From assembly GCF_016584105.1 (NCBI RefSeq), contig NZ_NRSM01000005.1, positions 86,709-150,708 of the forward strand: 64,000 nt of DNA. Direction: 5' to 3'. A program made the translations under genes and the position numbers. Position 1 is the first letter of the stretch. Every line of letters starts with the position of its first letter. This DNA comes from Ectothiorhodospira shaposhnikovii. Its GTDB lineage: Bacteria > Pseudomonadota > Gammaproteobacteria > Ectothiorhodospirales > Ectothiorhodospiraceae. Positions 11,796 to 21,318 of this stretch are shown piece by piece. A model generated the notes under the pieces. That model was given only the letters and a program-made list of their open reading frames with translations, made no database searches and had not been told where the DNA came from.

Positions 11796-12989
11796 ATGTT
11801 TGAACTGATGGATACCTATCCGCAAAGCGCGGTCATCAAGGTCATCGGTGTCGGTGGCGGTGGCGGCAATGCCGTTCAGCACATGGTCAATGCCTCCATT
11901 GAGGGCGTGGACTTCGTGGTGGCGAACACGGATGCCCAGGCCCTCAAGCGGGTGGATGCCAAGACCCTGCTGCAACTGGGCTCCCATATCACCAAGGGCC
12001 TCGGTGCCGGGGCCGATCCTGCCGTGGGGCGTGAGGCCGCCCTGGAAGACCGGGAGCGGATCCAGGAAGTGATCGACGGTGCCGACATGGTCTTCATTAC
12101 CGCCGGCATGGGCGGCGGCACGGGTACCGGGGCCGCGCCGGTGGTGGCCCAGATCGCCAAGGAAATGGGCATTCTCACCGTGGCCGTGGTCACCAAGCCC
12201 TTTCCCTTCGAAGGCAAGAAGCGTATGCAGGTGGCGCAATCGGGGATGGAAAACCTGGCCAAGTATGTGGACTCTCTTATCACCATTCCCAATGACAAGC
12301 TCCTGTCGGTACTGGGCAAGAACGTAACCCTGCTGGATGCCTTCAAGGCCGCCAACGACGTGTTGTTGGGGGCGGTGCAGGGGATCGCCGAACTCATCAC
12401 CCGCCCCGGCCTGATCAACGTTGACTTTGCGGATGTGCGCACCGTGATGTCCGAGATGGGCATGGCCATGATGGGTACCGGTTCCGCCTCCGGTGGTGAC
12501 AGGGCCCGTGTCGCCGCCGAGGCCGCCATTTCCAGTCCGTTGCTGGAGGATGTGAACATTGCCGGTGCCCGGGGCATCCTGGTGAATGTGACCGCCGGCA
12601 TGGACATGTCCATCGGCGAGTTCGAGGAAGTGGGCGCGGCGGTCAAGGAGTTTGCCTCTGAGGATGCCACTGTGGTGGTGGGTACCGTCATCGATCCGGA
12701 GATGAACGACGAACTGCGCGTGACCCTGGTGGCCACAGGTCTGGGAACGCCCGGCCAGGCTGCCCGTCCGACCCGTGAAAAGCCGGCGGTGAAGCTGGTG
12801 GAGTCACGTCAGACGGCCCTGGGTGCCCATCATGGGCACGGCAGCGAACTGGACATGGTGGATTACGACAAGCTGGATCGGCCGGCGGTGATGCGCAAAC
12901 AGCAGGGCAATGCGGCCTACGATATGTCCGGCAATCCCAATATGGATTACCTGGATATCCCCGCATTCCTGCGCAAACAGGCCGACTGA
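11796..12989 (+). CDS. ftsZ: FtsZ, tubulin-like division GTPase
   Basis: FtsZ polymerises into the cytokinetic ring. The tubulin signature GGGTGTGAAP is at residues 106-115, and the N-terminal GGGGGN loop is near 20-25. The synergy/T7 loop is recognisable around NVDFADVRTVM, and the C-terminal peptide YLDIPAFLRKQ that binds FtsA and ZipA/ZapD is intact. I start at ATG 11796 because a perfect AGGAGG (11782-11787) lies 8 bases upstream; a TTG two codons earlier is open but less likely. The strong ribosome-binding site fits the high FtsZ level known in bacteria. Confidence 0.98.
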   Translation: MFELMDTYPQSAVIKVIGVGGGGGNAVQHMVNASIEGVDFVVANTDAQALKRVDAKTLLQLGSHITKGLGAGADPAVGREAALEDRERIQEVIDGADMVFITAGMGGGTGTGAAPVVAQIAKEMGILTVAVVTKPFPFEGKKRMQVAQSGMENLAKYVDSLITIPNDKLLSVLGKNVTLLDAFKAANDVLLGAVQGIAELITRPGLINVDFADVRTVMSEMGMAMMGTGSASGGDRARVAAEAAISSPLLEDVNIAGARGILVNVTAGMDMSIGEFEEVGAAVKEFASEDATVVVGTVIDPEMNDELRVTLVATGLGTPGQAARPTREKPAVKLVESRQTALGAHHGHGSELDMVDYDKLDRPAVMRKQQGNAAYDMSGNPNMDYLDIPAFLRKQAD

Positions 12990-13004
12990 TCATGGGGTGG
13001 TGAA

Positions 13005-13045
13005 GGGCGGAGCCGCATGCACTGGTGTGTGCTTCGCCCCTTTAT
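13005..13045 (+). terminator. Possible terminator after ftsZ
   Basis: An imperfect hairpin pairs GGGCG (13005-13009) with CGCCC (13035-13039), with further pairing inside, and is followed by CTTTAT. It sits 16 bases after the ftsZ stop. The stem is interrupted and the T run is short, so partial read-through into lpxC is likely. Confidence 0.4.
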
Positions 13046-13104
13046 CGTCAGATGCCGTCCGGAAGGAGGGGCTGGTGTCAGGACATGCAACTTGACGCAT
13101 CCAG

Positions 13105-13113
13105 TGGCATAAT
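13105..13113 (+). promoter_or_regulatory. Possible extended -10 promoter for lpxC
   Basis: The sequence TGGCATAAT resembles an extended -10 element (TGn before CATAAT). It lies in the 231-base gap between ftsZ and lpxC. A TTGACG is present at 13092-13097 but is only 10 bases away, too close to act as the -35 for this hexamer, so the call rests on the extended -10 alone. lpxC having its own promoter after ftsZ is common in gammaproteobacteria. Confidence 0.35.
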
Positions 13114-13220
13114 AACCGGCTATTTTGTCATGCCGGGCATTTCAGGGAGGCTGGGGCCGTTCTGATACGGTACGCATAATGCCCAATCCCGGTGCGTCAC
13201 CGGCTCAGAGGATTATCAAG

Positions 13221-14135
13221 TTGATCAAGCAGCGCACGCTCAAGAACACCATTCGTGCTACCGGCGTCGGACTCCATACCGGTGAAAAGATCTATCTGAT
13301 GTTGCGTCCGGCACCGGTCAATGCCGGGGTGGTTTTTCGCCGCGTGGACCTGGATCCGGTGGTGGAGATCAAGGCCCATCCCGAAAATGTGGGCGATACC
13401 TGCCTGTCCACCACCATGGTGAAGGGTGATGTGCGGGTGTCCACGGTGGAACACCTGCTTTCGGCCGTGGCGGGGTTGGGGATCGATAACCTGTATGTGG
13501 ATGTCAGTGCGCCCGAAGTGCCCATCATGGATGGTAGCGCCGGGCCTTTCGTGTTTCTCATCCAGTCCGCCGGAATCGTCGAGCAGAACGCCCCCAAGCG
13601 TTTTATCCGCATCAGACAGCCGGTGGAAGTCCGGGAGGATGACAAGTGGGCCAGGCTGGAACCCTTCAATGGGTTCAAGGTGGGTTTCTCCATCGATTTC
13701 AAACACCCCATTTTCAGTGGCGGGGTTCAGTCCGCCGAACTGGACTTTTCCACCACGTCCTTTGTCAAGGAAGTCAGCCGCGCCCGTACCTTCGGTTTCA
13801 TGCGCGAGATCGAGGCTCTGCGCAGTCGTCGGCTTGCCCTGGGCGGCAGTCTGGATAACGCGGTGGTTCTTGATGATTATCGGGTCCTTAATGAAGATGG
13901 TCTGCGCTATGAGGATGAGTTCGTCAAGCACAAGATCCTGGACGCCATCGGTGACGTCTACCAGCTTGGTCATAGCCTTATCGGTGCCTTTACCGGCTAT
14001 AAGTCAGGTCATGCGCTCAACAACAAGCTGATCCGCAAGTTGATCACCCTTGAAGATGCCTTTGAAATCGTGACTTTCGAGGATGAGGGCGAGTTGCTGC
14101 CCATCTCCTATGCTCACGCTGCGGCTACTGTCTGA
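13221..14135 (+). CDS. lpxC: LpxC, UDP-3-O-acyl-GlcNAc deacetylase
   Basis: This zinc enzyme catalyses the committed step of lipid A synthesis. The N terminus [20 protein letters not shown] matches the family start, Glu77-His78 in [10 protein letters not shown] supply catalytic and zinc residues, and HKILDAIGD near 236-244 supplies the other zinc ligands. I place the start at TTG 13221, which aligns with the E. coli start, gives 304 residues and has AGAGGA 8 bases upstream. The longer open frame from 13125 has no family similarity. A TTG start may keep expression low, which suits an enzyme whose excess is toxic. It converges on dciA and overlaps its 3' end. Confidence 0.96.
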   Translation: MIKQRTLKNTIRATGVGLHTGEKIYLMLRPAPVNAGVVFRRVDLDPVVEIKAHPENVGDTCLSTTMVKGDVRVSTVEHLLSAVAGLGIDNLYVDVSAPEVPIMDGSAGPFVFLIQSAGIVEQNAPKRFIRIRQPVEVREDDKWARLEPFNGFKVGFSIDFKHPIFSGGVQSAELDFSTTSFVKEVSRARTFGFMREIEALRSRRLALGGSLDNAVVLDDYRVLNEDGLRYEDEFVKHKILDAIGDVYQLGHSLIGAFTGYKSGHALNNKLIRKLITLEDAFEIVTFEDEGELLPISYAHAAATV

Positions 14136-14556
14136 GGGAGGTCTTGCTTCGCGCCGCCAGGCGGCGCAGCGCCTGACGTAATTCTGTGTCTTCCACGGTG
14201 TTGGCTGCGCTCAGCAGGGATTCACGAGCCCGGTTTGAGAGGGCGTTTGCCTGCCGTGGGCGGTTTTCCTTGCGGGCGTCGCTCAGGGCGGGACATACCC
14301 GGATCTGGATGGATCGGGGGTGCAGGCCGTGGTGGGCCTGGATCTGTTTGAGAATTTCCCGCTTCAGATAGCGCAGTTGGGTGGCCCACGCCCCGGAGTC
14401 CGTCACCAGGGTGAGGGCACCATCTTCCATGCCGCTGACCCAGCAGTGCTCCCGTGGTCCCGGGGGCAACAGGTTCCTGACGCTCCAGGTCAGGTTTTCC
14501 AGCATTCGGGCCCGCGTCAGGAGCGCGGGGTCAAGCAGGACTCTGGGGCGGCGCAT
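14125..14556 (-). CDS. dciA: DciA-type replicative helicase loader (DUF721)
   Basis: The protein shows the DUF721 signature: [18 protein letters not shown], followed by a basic, probably disordered C-terminal half. DciA proteins help load DnaB at the origin in bacteria lacking DnaC. Start is at the ATG of the MRRPRVLL stretch (14556), with AGGAG about 12 bases upstream; an upstream in-frame start at 14637 has no visible ribosome-binding site. The gene runs opposite to lpxC and overlaps its last 11 bases. lpxC-dciA-M23-secA is a familiar order in non-enteric gammaproteobacteria. Confidence 0.85.
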   Translation of the reverse strand: MRRPRVLLDPALLTRARMLENLTWSVRNLLPPGPREHCWVSGMEDGALTLVTDSGAWATQLRYLKREILKQIQAHHGLHPRSIQIRVCPALSDARKENRPRQANALSNRARESLLSAANTVEDTELRQALRRLAARSKTSLRQ

Positions 14557-14743
14557 GAACGGACAGGTCTCCTGGCCGGGGACGGCATGCTGCAAGACTG
14601 CCTGTAACCACATTGGCGGGATATACGGATTTCCCACAAGGCCTGTGGTTGGATTATGATCGGCTTCTCATGAAGGACGGGTACTGGACGTCGGCGATTT
14701 CCGGCGCTGGTCGGGATCATAACAAAATACAGGCCAGGTCAGC

Positions 14744-15664
14744 ATGAATATCATTTTCCTGTCTTCCAACGGGGGAGGGACGCGGCGCCTCCAGGTGTCA
14801 CGTTGGTATCACCTTGCCGTTCCCCTGGCGGTTTTTGCTGTCTGCGGTGGGTTGTTCATGGGCGCTGGTTATCAGGCGGGAAGGTATCTTCATGATCCTG
14901 GCGAGCCACCGGGGTTGGCCCACTGGAGTGAGGCGCTCAGGGAGCAGCGCGATCAGCTGGAGTATGCAAGAGATGCCACTGAAGCGGGTATTCAGACGCT
15001 GACCCTGCGAGTGGCCCAGCTGCAGGCGCAGATGACGCGCCTGGATGCGTTGGGGAACAAGCTGGTGAAGATGGCGGACCTGGAAGATGGTGAGTTCGAT
15101 TTCGGCACTCTGCCGGGGGTGGGGGGGCCCGAGGAAGTGCTTGTCGATGCGCCTTCCTTTCATCTGCTTGAGCGACTTGACGAGCTTGCACGGCAGATGG
15201 ATGACCGCGAATCCCAGTTGCGCCTGCTGAGCCGCCTCATCCTTTCCGGTCAGCTGGCGGATGAGGTGACCCCGACCGGACGTCCTGTCGTCACTGGCTG
15301 GATGTCCTCGGGTTACGGTGCTCGTACCGATCCTTTCACCGGGCGTCAGGTGTTTCACCGGGGAGTGGATTTTGCCGGGCGTCCGGGTTCCGACATCATC
15401 GCCGTCGCCGGAGGGATCGTCATTTTTGCGGATCGCCGGGATGCCTTCGGCAAGCTGGTGGAGATCGATCACGGTAACGGCTATGTCACCCGCTACGCCC
15501 ACAATAAGGAGATGCTGGTCTCCGTTGGGGAAGCGGTCCGCAAGGGGCAGGTGATCGCCAGGATGGGTTCCACCGGGCGCGCCACCGGAACCCATGTGCA
15601 TTTTGAAGTGCTCAAGGATGGCCGGCATGTGAACCCCCATCGATTCATATCCTCCTCCGGCTAG
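14744..15664 (+). CDS. M23 family (LytM) metallopeptidase, membrane anchored
   Basis: A single hydrophobic segment at about residues 24-44 is followed by a coiled-coil-like stretch (about 62-165) and a C-terminal LytM domain (about 180-305). Zinc ligands are complete: His205 and Asp209 in HRGVDFAG, His253 in YAHN, and His284/His286 in THVHFE, so it is probably an active peptidoglycan endopeptidase facing the periplasm. NlpD and EnvC relatives have lost such residues, and this one has not. It lies between dciA and secA. Substrate and partner cannot be told from sequence. Confidence 0.9.
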   Translation: MNIIFLSSNGGGTRRLQVSRWYHLAVPLAVFAVCGGLFMGAGYQAGRYLHDPGEPPGLAHWSEALREQRDQLEYARDATEAGIQTLTLRVAQLQAQMTRLDALGNKLVKMADLEDGEFDFGTLPGVGGPEEVLVDAPSFHLLERLDELARQMDDRESQLRLLSRLILSGQLADEVTPTGRPVVTGWMSSGYGARTDPFTGRQVFHRGVDFAGRPGSDIIAVAGGIVIFADRRDAFGKLVEIDHGNGYVTRYAHNKEMLVSVGEAVRKGQVIARMGSTGRATGTHVHFEVLKDGRHVNPHRFISSSG

Positions 15665-15748
15665 GTGTCGTGGTACCCCACTGCGCCCATGGCTTGGATG
15701 GGGTATGATGACAGCCCTCAAGTTCAGCAACCCAGCGCAGAACCCTTC

Positions 15749-18544
15749 ATGGTCACAAGCCTCGTCAGAAAGATCTTCGGTAGCCGTAACGATCGCCTGG
15801 TCAAGCAATACCGCAAGCAGGTTGGACGGATCAACGAACTGGAAGCCGATCTCCAGGCCCTCACGGATGACCGGCTTCGTGCACGGACCGGCGAATTCCG
15901 CGACCGCCTGGGCAAGGGAGATTCCCTGGAAGATCTGCTGCCGGAGGCCTTTGCGGTTGTACGGGAGGCTGGACGCCGGATCATGGGAATGCGTCATTTC
16001 GACGTTCAGCTCATCGGTGGCATGGTGCTCAATGACGGGCGTATCGCGGAGATGCGTACCGGCGAGGGCAAGACACTGGTAGCCACCCTGTCCGCCTATC
16101 TGAATGCCCTGCCCGCCAAAGGCGTTCATGTGATCACGGTCAACGACTATCTTGCCCGCCGCGACGCCGTCTGGATGGGGCGCCTGTATCATGGTCTGGG
16201 ACTGACTGTGGGGGTGGTCAATTCCTCGGGTGCCAAGGGCGCCAAGCACTCCTTTCTTTATGACCCGGAGTTTGATGGAGACGGAGAAGGGTATGCCCAT
16301 CTTCGCCCGGTCACCCGGCGGGAGGCCTATGCCGCGGATATCACCTATGGCACCAACAATGAATTCGGTTTCGATTACCTGCGCGACAACATGGCTTTCC
16401 GGGCCGAGGATCGGGTTCAGCGTGATCTGGCCTATGCCATTGTGGACGAGGTGGATTCCATTCTCATTGACGAGGCCCGCACGCCCCTGATCATCTCCGG
16501 TCCCACCGGGGAAAACTCCGATCTTTATCTGCGCATGAAGGACATCGTCCCCAAGCTGAAGCGCCAGGATGAAGAAGAGGGTGAAGGCGATTATTTTGTC
16601 GATGAAAAGGTCAAGCAGGTGTTCCTGTCCGAAGATGGACAGGAACGGGCCGAGCAGTTGCTGCAGGAGGCCGGTCTGCTCAAGGAAGGTCAGTCCCTCT
16701 ATGACGCCGCGAGCATCCCCCTGCTGCACCATCTCAACGCCGCCCTGCGGGCTCACGCCATCTTCCAGCGCGACGTACATTACCTGGTGCGGGACAAGCA
16801 GGTACTGATCATTGATGAGTTCACCGGGCGCGTGATGGCCGGACGGCGGTGGTCGGAGGGTCTGCATCAGGCCGTGGAGGCCAAGGAGGGGGTGCCGATC
16901 CAGAACGAGAACCAGACCCTGGCCTCCATCACCTTCCAGAACTACTTCCGGCTGTACCGCAAGCTCTCGGGCATGACCGGGACCGCCGATACTGAAGCCT
17001 ACGAGTTTCAGCATATCTACGGCCTGGAGGTGGTGGTGATTCCCACCAACAAGCCCATGGTCCGCAACGACATGCAGGATCTGGTCTACATGACCCAGAA
17101 GGAGAAGTACAAGGCCATCATGGAAGACGTCCAGCATTGCCGGGAACGGGGGCAGCCGGTCCTGGTGGGCACCGCCTCAGTGGAAGCCTCGGAGACCCTT
17201 TCCGAGATGCTCAAGAAGGCCAAGATCAGCCATGAAGTCCTCAATGCCAAGCAGCATGAGCGGGAGGCCCATATCGTCGCTCAGGCCGGCCGCCCCGGCG
17301 CCGTAACCATCGCCACCAACATGGCCGGCCGTGGTACCGACATCGTGCTTGGCGGCAGTCTGGACGCGGAGCTGGAAGCCCTGGGTCCGAATCCCGACCC
17401 GGTACAGATGGAGAGGATCCGATCCGAGTGGAAGCAGCGCCATGCTCAGGTGCTTGAGATGGGTGGGCTTCACATCATAGGTTCCGAGCGCCATGAATCC
17501 CGGCGGATCGACAACCAGCTCCGTGGACGTGCCGGTCGCCAGGGCGACCCGGGTTCGAGCCGGTTCTTTCTCTCCCTTGAAGACAATCTCATGCGCATCT
17601 TCGCCTCTGATCGGGTGAAGATGATCATGCAGAAACTGGGCATGCAGGAGGGAGAGGCGATCGAGAATGCCTGGGTGACCAAGGCCATCGAGAATGCCCA
17701 GCGCAAGGTGGAAGGACACAACTTCGATATCCGCAAGAATCTGCTGGAATACGATGATGTGGCCAATGACCAGCGCCGGGTGGTCTATGAGCAGCGGCGC
17801 GAGCTGCTGGATTCCCAGGAGATTTCCGATACCATTCGCGCCGTGCGCGAGGATGTGGTGGACCAGGCCATCAGTCGCTACATTCCCCCGGGCTCCATCG
17901 ACGAGCAGTGGGATATCCCCGGCCTGACCCAGTCCATGGAGACCGAGTTCGGCCTGAAGCTGGACATCGCCGGCTGGCTGGACCAGGACGACGACCTGCA
18001 CGAGGAATCCCTGCGCGAACGTCTGCAGAATGAAGTGAGCGGGGCGCTGGATGCCAAGCGCGCCGTGGTCGGTCCGGAGCTGATGCAGCGCATTGAAAAA
18101 GATGTGATGCTGCAGGTACTGGACAGTCACTGGAAAGAACATCTGGCATCCATGGACTACCTGCGCCAAGGCATCGGCCTGCGGGGTTATGCCCAGCGCA
18201 ATCCCAAGCAGGAGTACAAGCGCGAAGCCTTCGCCATGTTCGAGAGTCTGCTGGAGCGCATCAAGCATGATGTCATTTCCATGCTCATGCGCCTGCAGGT
18301 ACAGTCCCCCGATGATGTGGAGACGCTGGAGGCCCAGGCACGCAGCAGCGCCAAGCCGGCCAGTATGGAATTCAAGCATGATCAGCCGGACAGCCCTCTG
18401 TCCAGCGAGGAAGACCCCCGGGCCACGCCGGAGGACTCGGATCAGGAGCCCTATCGCCGGGAAGGTCCCAAGCTGGGTCGAAATGATCCTTGCTGGTGTG
18501 GTTCCGGCAAGAAGTACAAGCACTGCCACGGCAGACTGGAGTAA
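15749..18544 (+). CDS. secA: SecA, preprotein translocase ATPase
   Basis: SecA drives proteins through SecYEG. From ATG 15749 it has 931 residues, a normal length. Walker A GEGKT is at 105-109, the DEVD box follows near residue 210, and [13 protein letters not shown] is the motif VI region. The C terminus has the zinc-binding SecB/lipid-binding tail: Cys915, Cys917, Cys926 and His927. The frame is open 28 codons upstream but has no SecA similarity there. A TATGAT at 15704-15709 could be a -10 element, though no matching -35 is visible. Confidence 0.97.
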   Translation: MVTSLVRKIFGSRNDRLVKQYRKQVGRINELEADLQALTDDRLRARTGEFRDRLGKGDSLEDLLPEAFAVVREAGRRIMGMRHFDVQLIGGMVLNDGRIAEMRTGEGKTLVATLSAYLNALPAKGVHVITVNDYLARRDAVWMGRLYHGLGLTVGVVNSSGAKGAKHSFLYDPEFDGDGEGYAHLRPVTRREAYAADITYGTNNEFGFDYLRDNMAFRAEDRVQRDLAYAIVDEVDSILIDEARTPLIISGPTGENSDLYLRMKDIVPKLKRQDEEEGEGDYFVDEKVKQVFLSEDGQERAEQLLQEAGLLKEGQSLYDAASIPLLHHLNAALRAHAIFQRDVHYLVRDKQVLIIDEFTGRVMAGRRWSEGLHQAVEAKEGVPIQNENQTLASITFQNYFRLYRKLSGMTGTADTEAYEFQHIYGLEVVVIPTNKPMVRNDMQDLVYMTQKEKYKAIMEDVQHCRERGQPVLVGTASVEASETLSEMLKKAKISHEVLNAKQHEREAHIVAQAGRPGAVTIATNMAGRGTDIVLGGSLDAELEALGPNPDPVQMERIRSEWKQRHAQVLEMGGLHIIGSERHESRRIDNQLRGRAGRQGDPGSSRFFLSLEDNLMRIFASDRVKMIMQKLGMQEGEAIENAWVTKAIENAQRKVEGHNFDIRKNLLEYDDVANDQRRVVYEQRRELLDSQEISDTIRAVREDVVDQAISRYIPPGSIDEQWDIPGLTQSMETEFGLKLDIAGWLDQDDDLHEESLRERLQNEVSGALDAKRAVVGPELMQRIEKDVMLQVLDSHWKEHLASMDYLRQGIGLRGYAQRNPKQEYKREAFAMFESLLERIKHDVISMLMRLQVQSPDDVETLEAQARSSAKPASMEFKHDQPDSPLSSEEDPRATPEDSDQEPYRREGPKLGRNDPCWCGSGKKYKHCHGRLE

Positions 18545-18550
18545 TCATCA

Positions 18551-19765
18551 ATGGCGGTGAATCTGCCCGAACCCGTTGAACTGACCCCTGTTTCAGGCGT
18601 CCGACTCAGTGCCGTGGCGGCCGGTATCCGTTACAAGGGGCGCAATGACCTTGTGCTGATGGAACTGGCCGCGGGAAGTACCTGCGCCGCCGTCTTCACC
18701 CGGAACGCCTTCTGTGCCGCACCGGTGCAGGTGGCCCGGCAACACATGCTTCAGGGCCCCCCCCGCTACCTGCTGATCAATGCGGGCAATGCCAACGCGG
18801 GTACCGGCGCCCAGGGCATGGAGGCCGCCTATCTGAGTTGCGGCGCGGTGGCCGGTTGCACCAATGTCAGAATTGCCCAGGTACTGCCGTTTTCCACCGG
18901 GGTGATCGGGGAGCCCCTGCCGGTGGAACGCATCTCCGCAGCCCTGCCCGAGGCCGTGGCAGCCTTGCACGAGCAGGGCTGGATGGCGGCCATGCGGGCC
19001 ATCATGACCACCGACACGGTGGGCAAGGGTGCTTCGGAACGGCTGCGTCTTTCCGGTGGCGAGGTGACGATCACCGGGATCGCCAAGGGCTCCGGCATGA
19101 TCCACCCCGACATGGCCACCATGCTGGCTTTCCTGGCCACCGATGCCAAGGTGGACAAGGGATTGCTGCAAGCCATGCTGCTGCGTTGCAGCCGGGCCAG
19201 TTTCAATGCCATTACCGTGGACGGAGACACTTCCACCAATGATGCCTGCGTACTGGCCGCCACCGGTGCGTCCGGTGTGGCAGTGGATTCCGGGGAAGAC
19301 CAGCGCCTGTTCGAGCAGGCGCTGCTGCGGATATGCCGTCACCTGGCCCACGCCATCGTCCGTGACGGGGAAGGCGCGACCAAGTTCATCACGGTGCGCG
19401 TTAGCGGGGCACGGGATATGGAAGAAGCCCGCAGCGTGGGTTTTACCGTCGCCCTCTCACCACTCGTCAAGACCGCCCTGTTTGCCTCGGATCCCAACTG
19501 GGGGAGGATTCTGGCGGCCGTGGGCAGGTCCGGTGTTGAGGGGCTTGATGTGGACCGGGTGAGCATCCATCTGGGAGATGTGTGCATTGTCGCCTCGGGT
19601 GGCAGGGCCTCTGGATATGAAGAGTCCCAGGGGCGCCGGGTGATGGCGGAAGCCGAGATCCCCATCCATATCGACCTGGGGGGAAGGGGCGATGCCGAGG
19701 CCGAGGTCTATACCTGTGATTTTTCCTACGATTACGTCCGTATCAACGCTGAATATCGATCCTGA
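18551..19765 (+). CDS. argJ: ArgJ, ornithine acetyltransferase / N-acetylglutamate synthase
   Basis: ArgJ recycles the acetyl group from N-acetylornithine to glutamate in arginine synthesis; bifunctional forms also make N-acetylglutamate from acetyl-CoA. The self-cleavage site is clear: KGSGMIHPDMATMLAF, with Thr190 as the new N-terminal nucleophile of the beta chain. Length of 404 is typical. It starts 6 bases after secA and is followed closely by the Nudix gene, a common order in this group. Mono- or bifunctionality cannot be decided from sequence. Confidence 0.95.
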   Translation: MAVNLPEPVELTPVSGVRLSAVAAGIRYKGRNDLVLMELAAGSTCAAVFTRNAFCAAPVQVARQHMLQGPPRYLLINAGNANAGTGAQGMEAAYLSCGAVAGCTNVRIAQVLPFSTGVIGEPLPVERISAALPEAVAALHEQGWMAAMRAIMTTDTVGKGASERLRLSGGEVTITGIAKGSGMIHPDMATMLAFLATDAKVDKGLLQAMLLRCSRASFNAITVDGDTSTNDACVLAATGASGVAVDSGEDQRLFEQALLRICRHLAHAIVRDGEGATKFITVRVSGARDMEEARSVGFTVALSPLVKTALFASDPNWGRILAAVGRSGVEGLDVDRVSIHLGDVCIVASGGRASGYEESQGRRVMAEAEIPIHIDLGGRGDAEAEVYTCDFSYDYVRINAEYRS

Positions 19766-19771
19766 GGGCGC

Positions 19772-20770
19772 ATGACCGGGCCGCTCCGGGTGGCGGTGGC
19801 CGCCATCGCCAATGATCGCGGCGAGTATCTGATTGCCCGCCGTCCCGAACACGTGCATCAGGGCGGTCTCTGGGAGTTTCCTGGCGGCAAGATCGAGCCG
19901 GGAGAGACCCTGGAGGCCGCGTTGCATCGTGAACTCCGGGAGGAACTGGATATCACGCCCCTGGATTATCGCCCCCTGATCACCCTGTCTTACCAATATC
20001 CGGACAGGAGGGTCTGTCTTGAGGTGATGAGAGTGGACCGTTTCGAGGGTGAACCTCGTGGCATGGAGGGGCAGCCTTTGCGCTGGATGCCGTCCGGTCT
20101 GCTGCACACCCTGGAATTCCCTGCCGCCAATCGTGCCATCATCCAGGCCCTGACCCTGCCGGACCGCCTGTTGATCACCCCGGACCTGCGATGCCCGGAA
20201 ACCTTGCTGAAGGGGTTGGAAAAGACCCTGTTGGCCGGCGGAATTCAGCTGCTGCAGTTACGCGCACCTCGTCTGAGCCAAGGGGATTTTGCCTCTCTGG
20301 CCGCCTCGGCGGTCCCCTTGTGTCGCTCCCATGGTGTCAGGGTTGTGCTGAATGGGGAGCCGGAACTGGCCATGTCCATGGGGGCCGACGGTGTGCACCT
20401 CAATGGCTATCGCCTGGCCAGTCTCGAACGGCGTCCCGAAGGGGCGGGCTCCCATGCCCTGGTGGGCGCTTCGGTGCATGATCTGCGGGATGCCCGCAAG
20501 GCTGCCCGAATCGGCGCCGATTATGTGGTCATCTCTCCGGTGGCGTCGACGCCAACCCATCCCGGCGCGCCCACGCTGGGCTGGTACCGTTTCGCGGAAA
20601 TTGCCCGGCAGGTCGGCCGACCTGCCTATGCTCTGGGCGGGATGAAACTGGATGACATTCCAATGGCCCTCCGCCATGGAGGGCAGGGAATTGCCTCGAT
20701 CCGCGGACTCTGGCGTGGAGAGATGCCCGGCGCGCTGGCTGGCCGGGGTGATCGTACTCAAGGCGGGTGA
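19772..20770 (+). CDS. Nudix hydrolase fused to a ThiE-like domain
   Basis: Residues 1-130 form a MutT-type Nudix domain, with the box at 39-61 (GGKIEPGE, then RELREEL); the usual glycine near the end is Asp60. Residues about 135-330 resemble thiamine phosphate synthase, with QLRAPR, DGVHLNGYRL, VGASVHD and a loop near STPTHPGAPTLGW. Some ThiE substrate residues look altered (LNGE in place of the usual ND). The Nudix half may clean 8-oxo-dGTP or oxidised cofactors; the ThiE-like half may not make thiamine phosphate. This fusion next to argJ is known in gammaproteobacteria, but the joint role is not clear to me. Confidence 0.85.
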   Translation: MTGPLRVAVAAIANDRGEYLIARRPEHVHQGGLWEFPGGKIEPGETLEAALHRELREELDITPLDYRPLITLSYQYPDRRVCLEVMRVDRFEGEPRGMEGQPLRWMPSGLLHTLEFPAANRAIIQALTLPDRLLITPDLRCPETLLKGLEKTLLAGGIQLLQLRAPRLSQGDFASLAASAVPLCRSHGVRVVLNGEPELAMSMGADGVHLNGYRLASLERRPEGAGSHALVGASVHDLRDARKAARIGADYVVISPVASTPTHPGAPTLGWYRFAEIARQVGRPAYALGGMKLDDIPMALRHGGQGIASIRGLWRGEMPGALAGRGDRTQGG

Positions 20771-20792
20771 TACCCGAAAGGAAGGGCTTGTC

Positions 20793-21257
20793 ATGGCGCG
20801 TTGGCTGAGTGTGCTTCTGATCCCCGTGATGCTGGGAGCTGGTTACCTGCTGGGCGAGCACTGGCTCAGACCCTTGCTGGTCCCCATGGACGTAGAGGCG
20901 GTGGTGATCGAGGCGCCCGCCGGCTGCGAGCTGGACGCCCAGGGATGTCTGATGATGGTGGCGGGAACCCAGGTCCGTGTCTGGGGGCCGGATCGCATTC
21001 CGCCCCTGGCGCCTTTTGATCTGCGCCTGGATGGCGCTGCGCCCATGGAAGCCCTGGATGTGTCCTATATCATGCCAGGGATGGAGATGGGGGTGCACCG
21101 GTTTGAATTCACAACACTGGCCACAGGGGGGTGGGTGGCCGAGTCGGTATTGCCGGTATGCATGTCCGGCCGTATGGACTGGGTTGCAAAGGTGCGTATT
21201 CGTCTGCAGGGCCAGCCCTATGAGCTACGGATCCCCGTACTGTTGCGCAGAGGGTGA
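20793..21257 (+). CDS. Small membrane-anchored protein of unknown function
   Basis: The 154-residue protein starts at ATG 20793 with AAAGGAAGGG upstream. It has one hydrophobic segment at about residues 4-20 (a signal anchor) and a predicted beta-rich periplasmic part. Two cysteines lie close together in CELDAQGC, with another in VCMSG. The stretch MPGMEMGVHRFEF followed by a GGW turn recalls FixH/YtkA-like periplasmic folds, but I cannot name a family with confidence. It follows the Nudix/ThiE gene and converges on zapD. The longer frame from 20652 is open but lies within the previous gene. Confidence 0.7.
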   Translation: MARWLSVLLIPVMLGAGYLLGEHWLRPLLVPMDVEAVVIEAPAGCELDAQGCLMMVAGTQVRVWGPDRIPPLAPFDLRLDGAAPMEALDVSYIMPGMEMGVHRFEFTTLATGGWVAESVLPVCMSGRMDWVAKVRIRLQGQPYELRIPVLLRRG

Positions 21258-21268
21258 ATCTTCCTGCT

Positions 21269-21310
21269 CCCCTGATTTTGCCAGGGGGTGACCGGGGAGG
21301 CCGCGGTCAC
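21269..21310. terminator. Two hairpins between convergent genes
   Basis: CCCCTG (21269-21274) pairs with CAGGGG (21282-21287), and directly after it GTGACCG (21288-21294) pairs with CGGTCAC (21304-21310). They fill the gap between the 154-residue protein gene and zapD, which converge. Neither has a T run, so a factor-independent terminator is only possible, not shown. Confidence 0.35.
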
Positions 21311-21318
21311 TCTGCGGT

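Noticed and set aside
13092..13113. TTGACG as -35 for the CATAAT before lpxC
   Set aside because: The spacer would be 10 bases, far too short. Only the extended -10 reading was kept.
14798..17137. A 779-codon open frame on the minus strand across the M23 and secA genes
   Set aside because: It is antisense to two clear genes, has low-complexity His/Gly/Gln-rich translation and no known domain. Long shadow frames are expected in GC-rich coding DNA.
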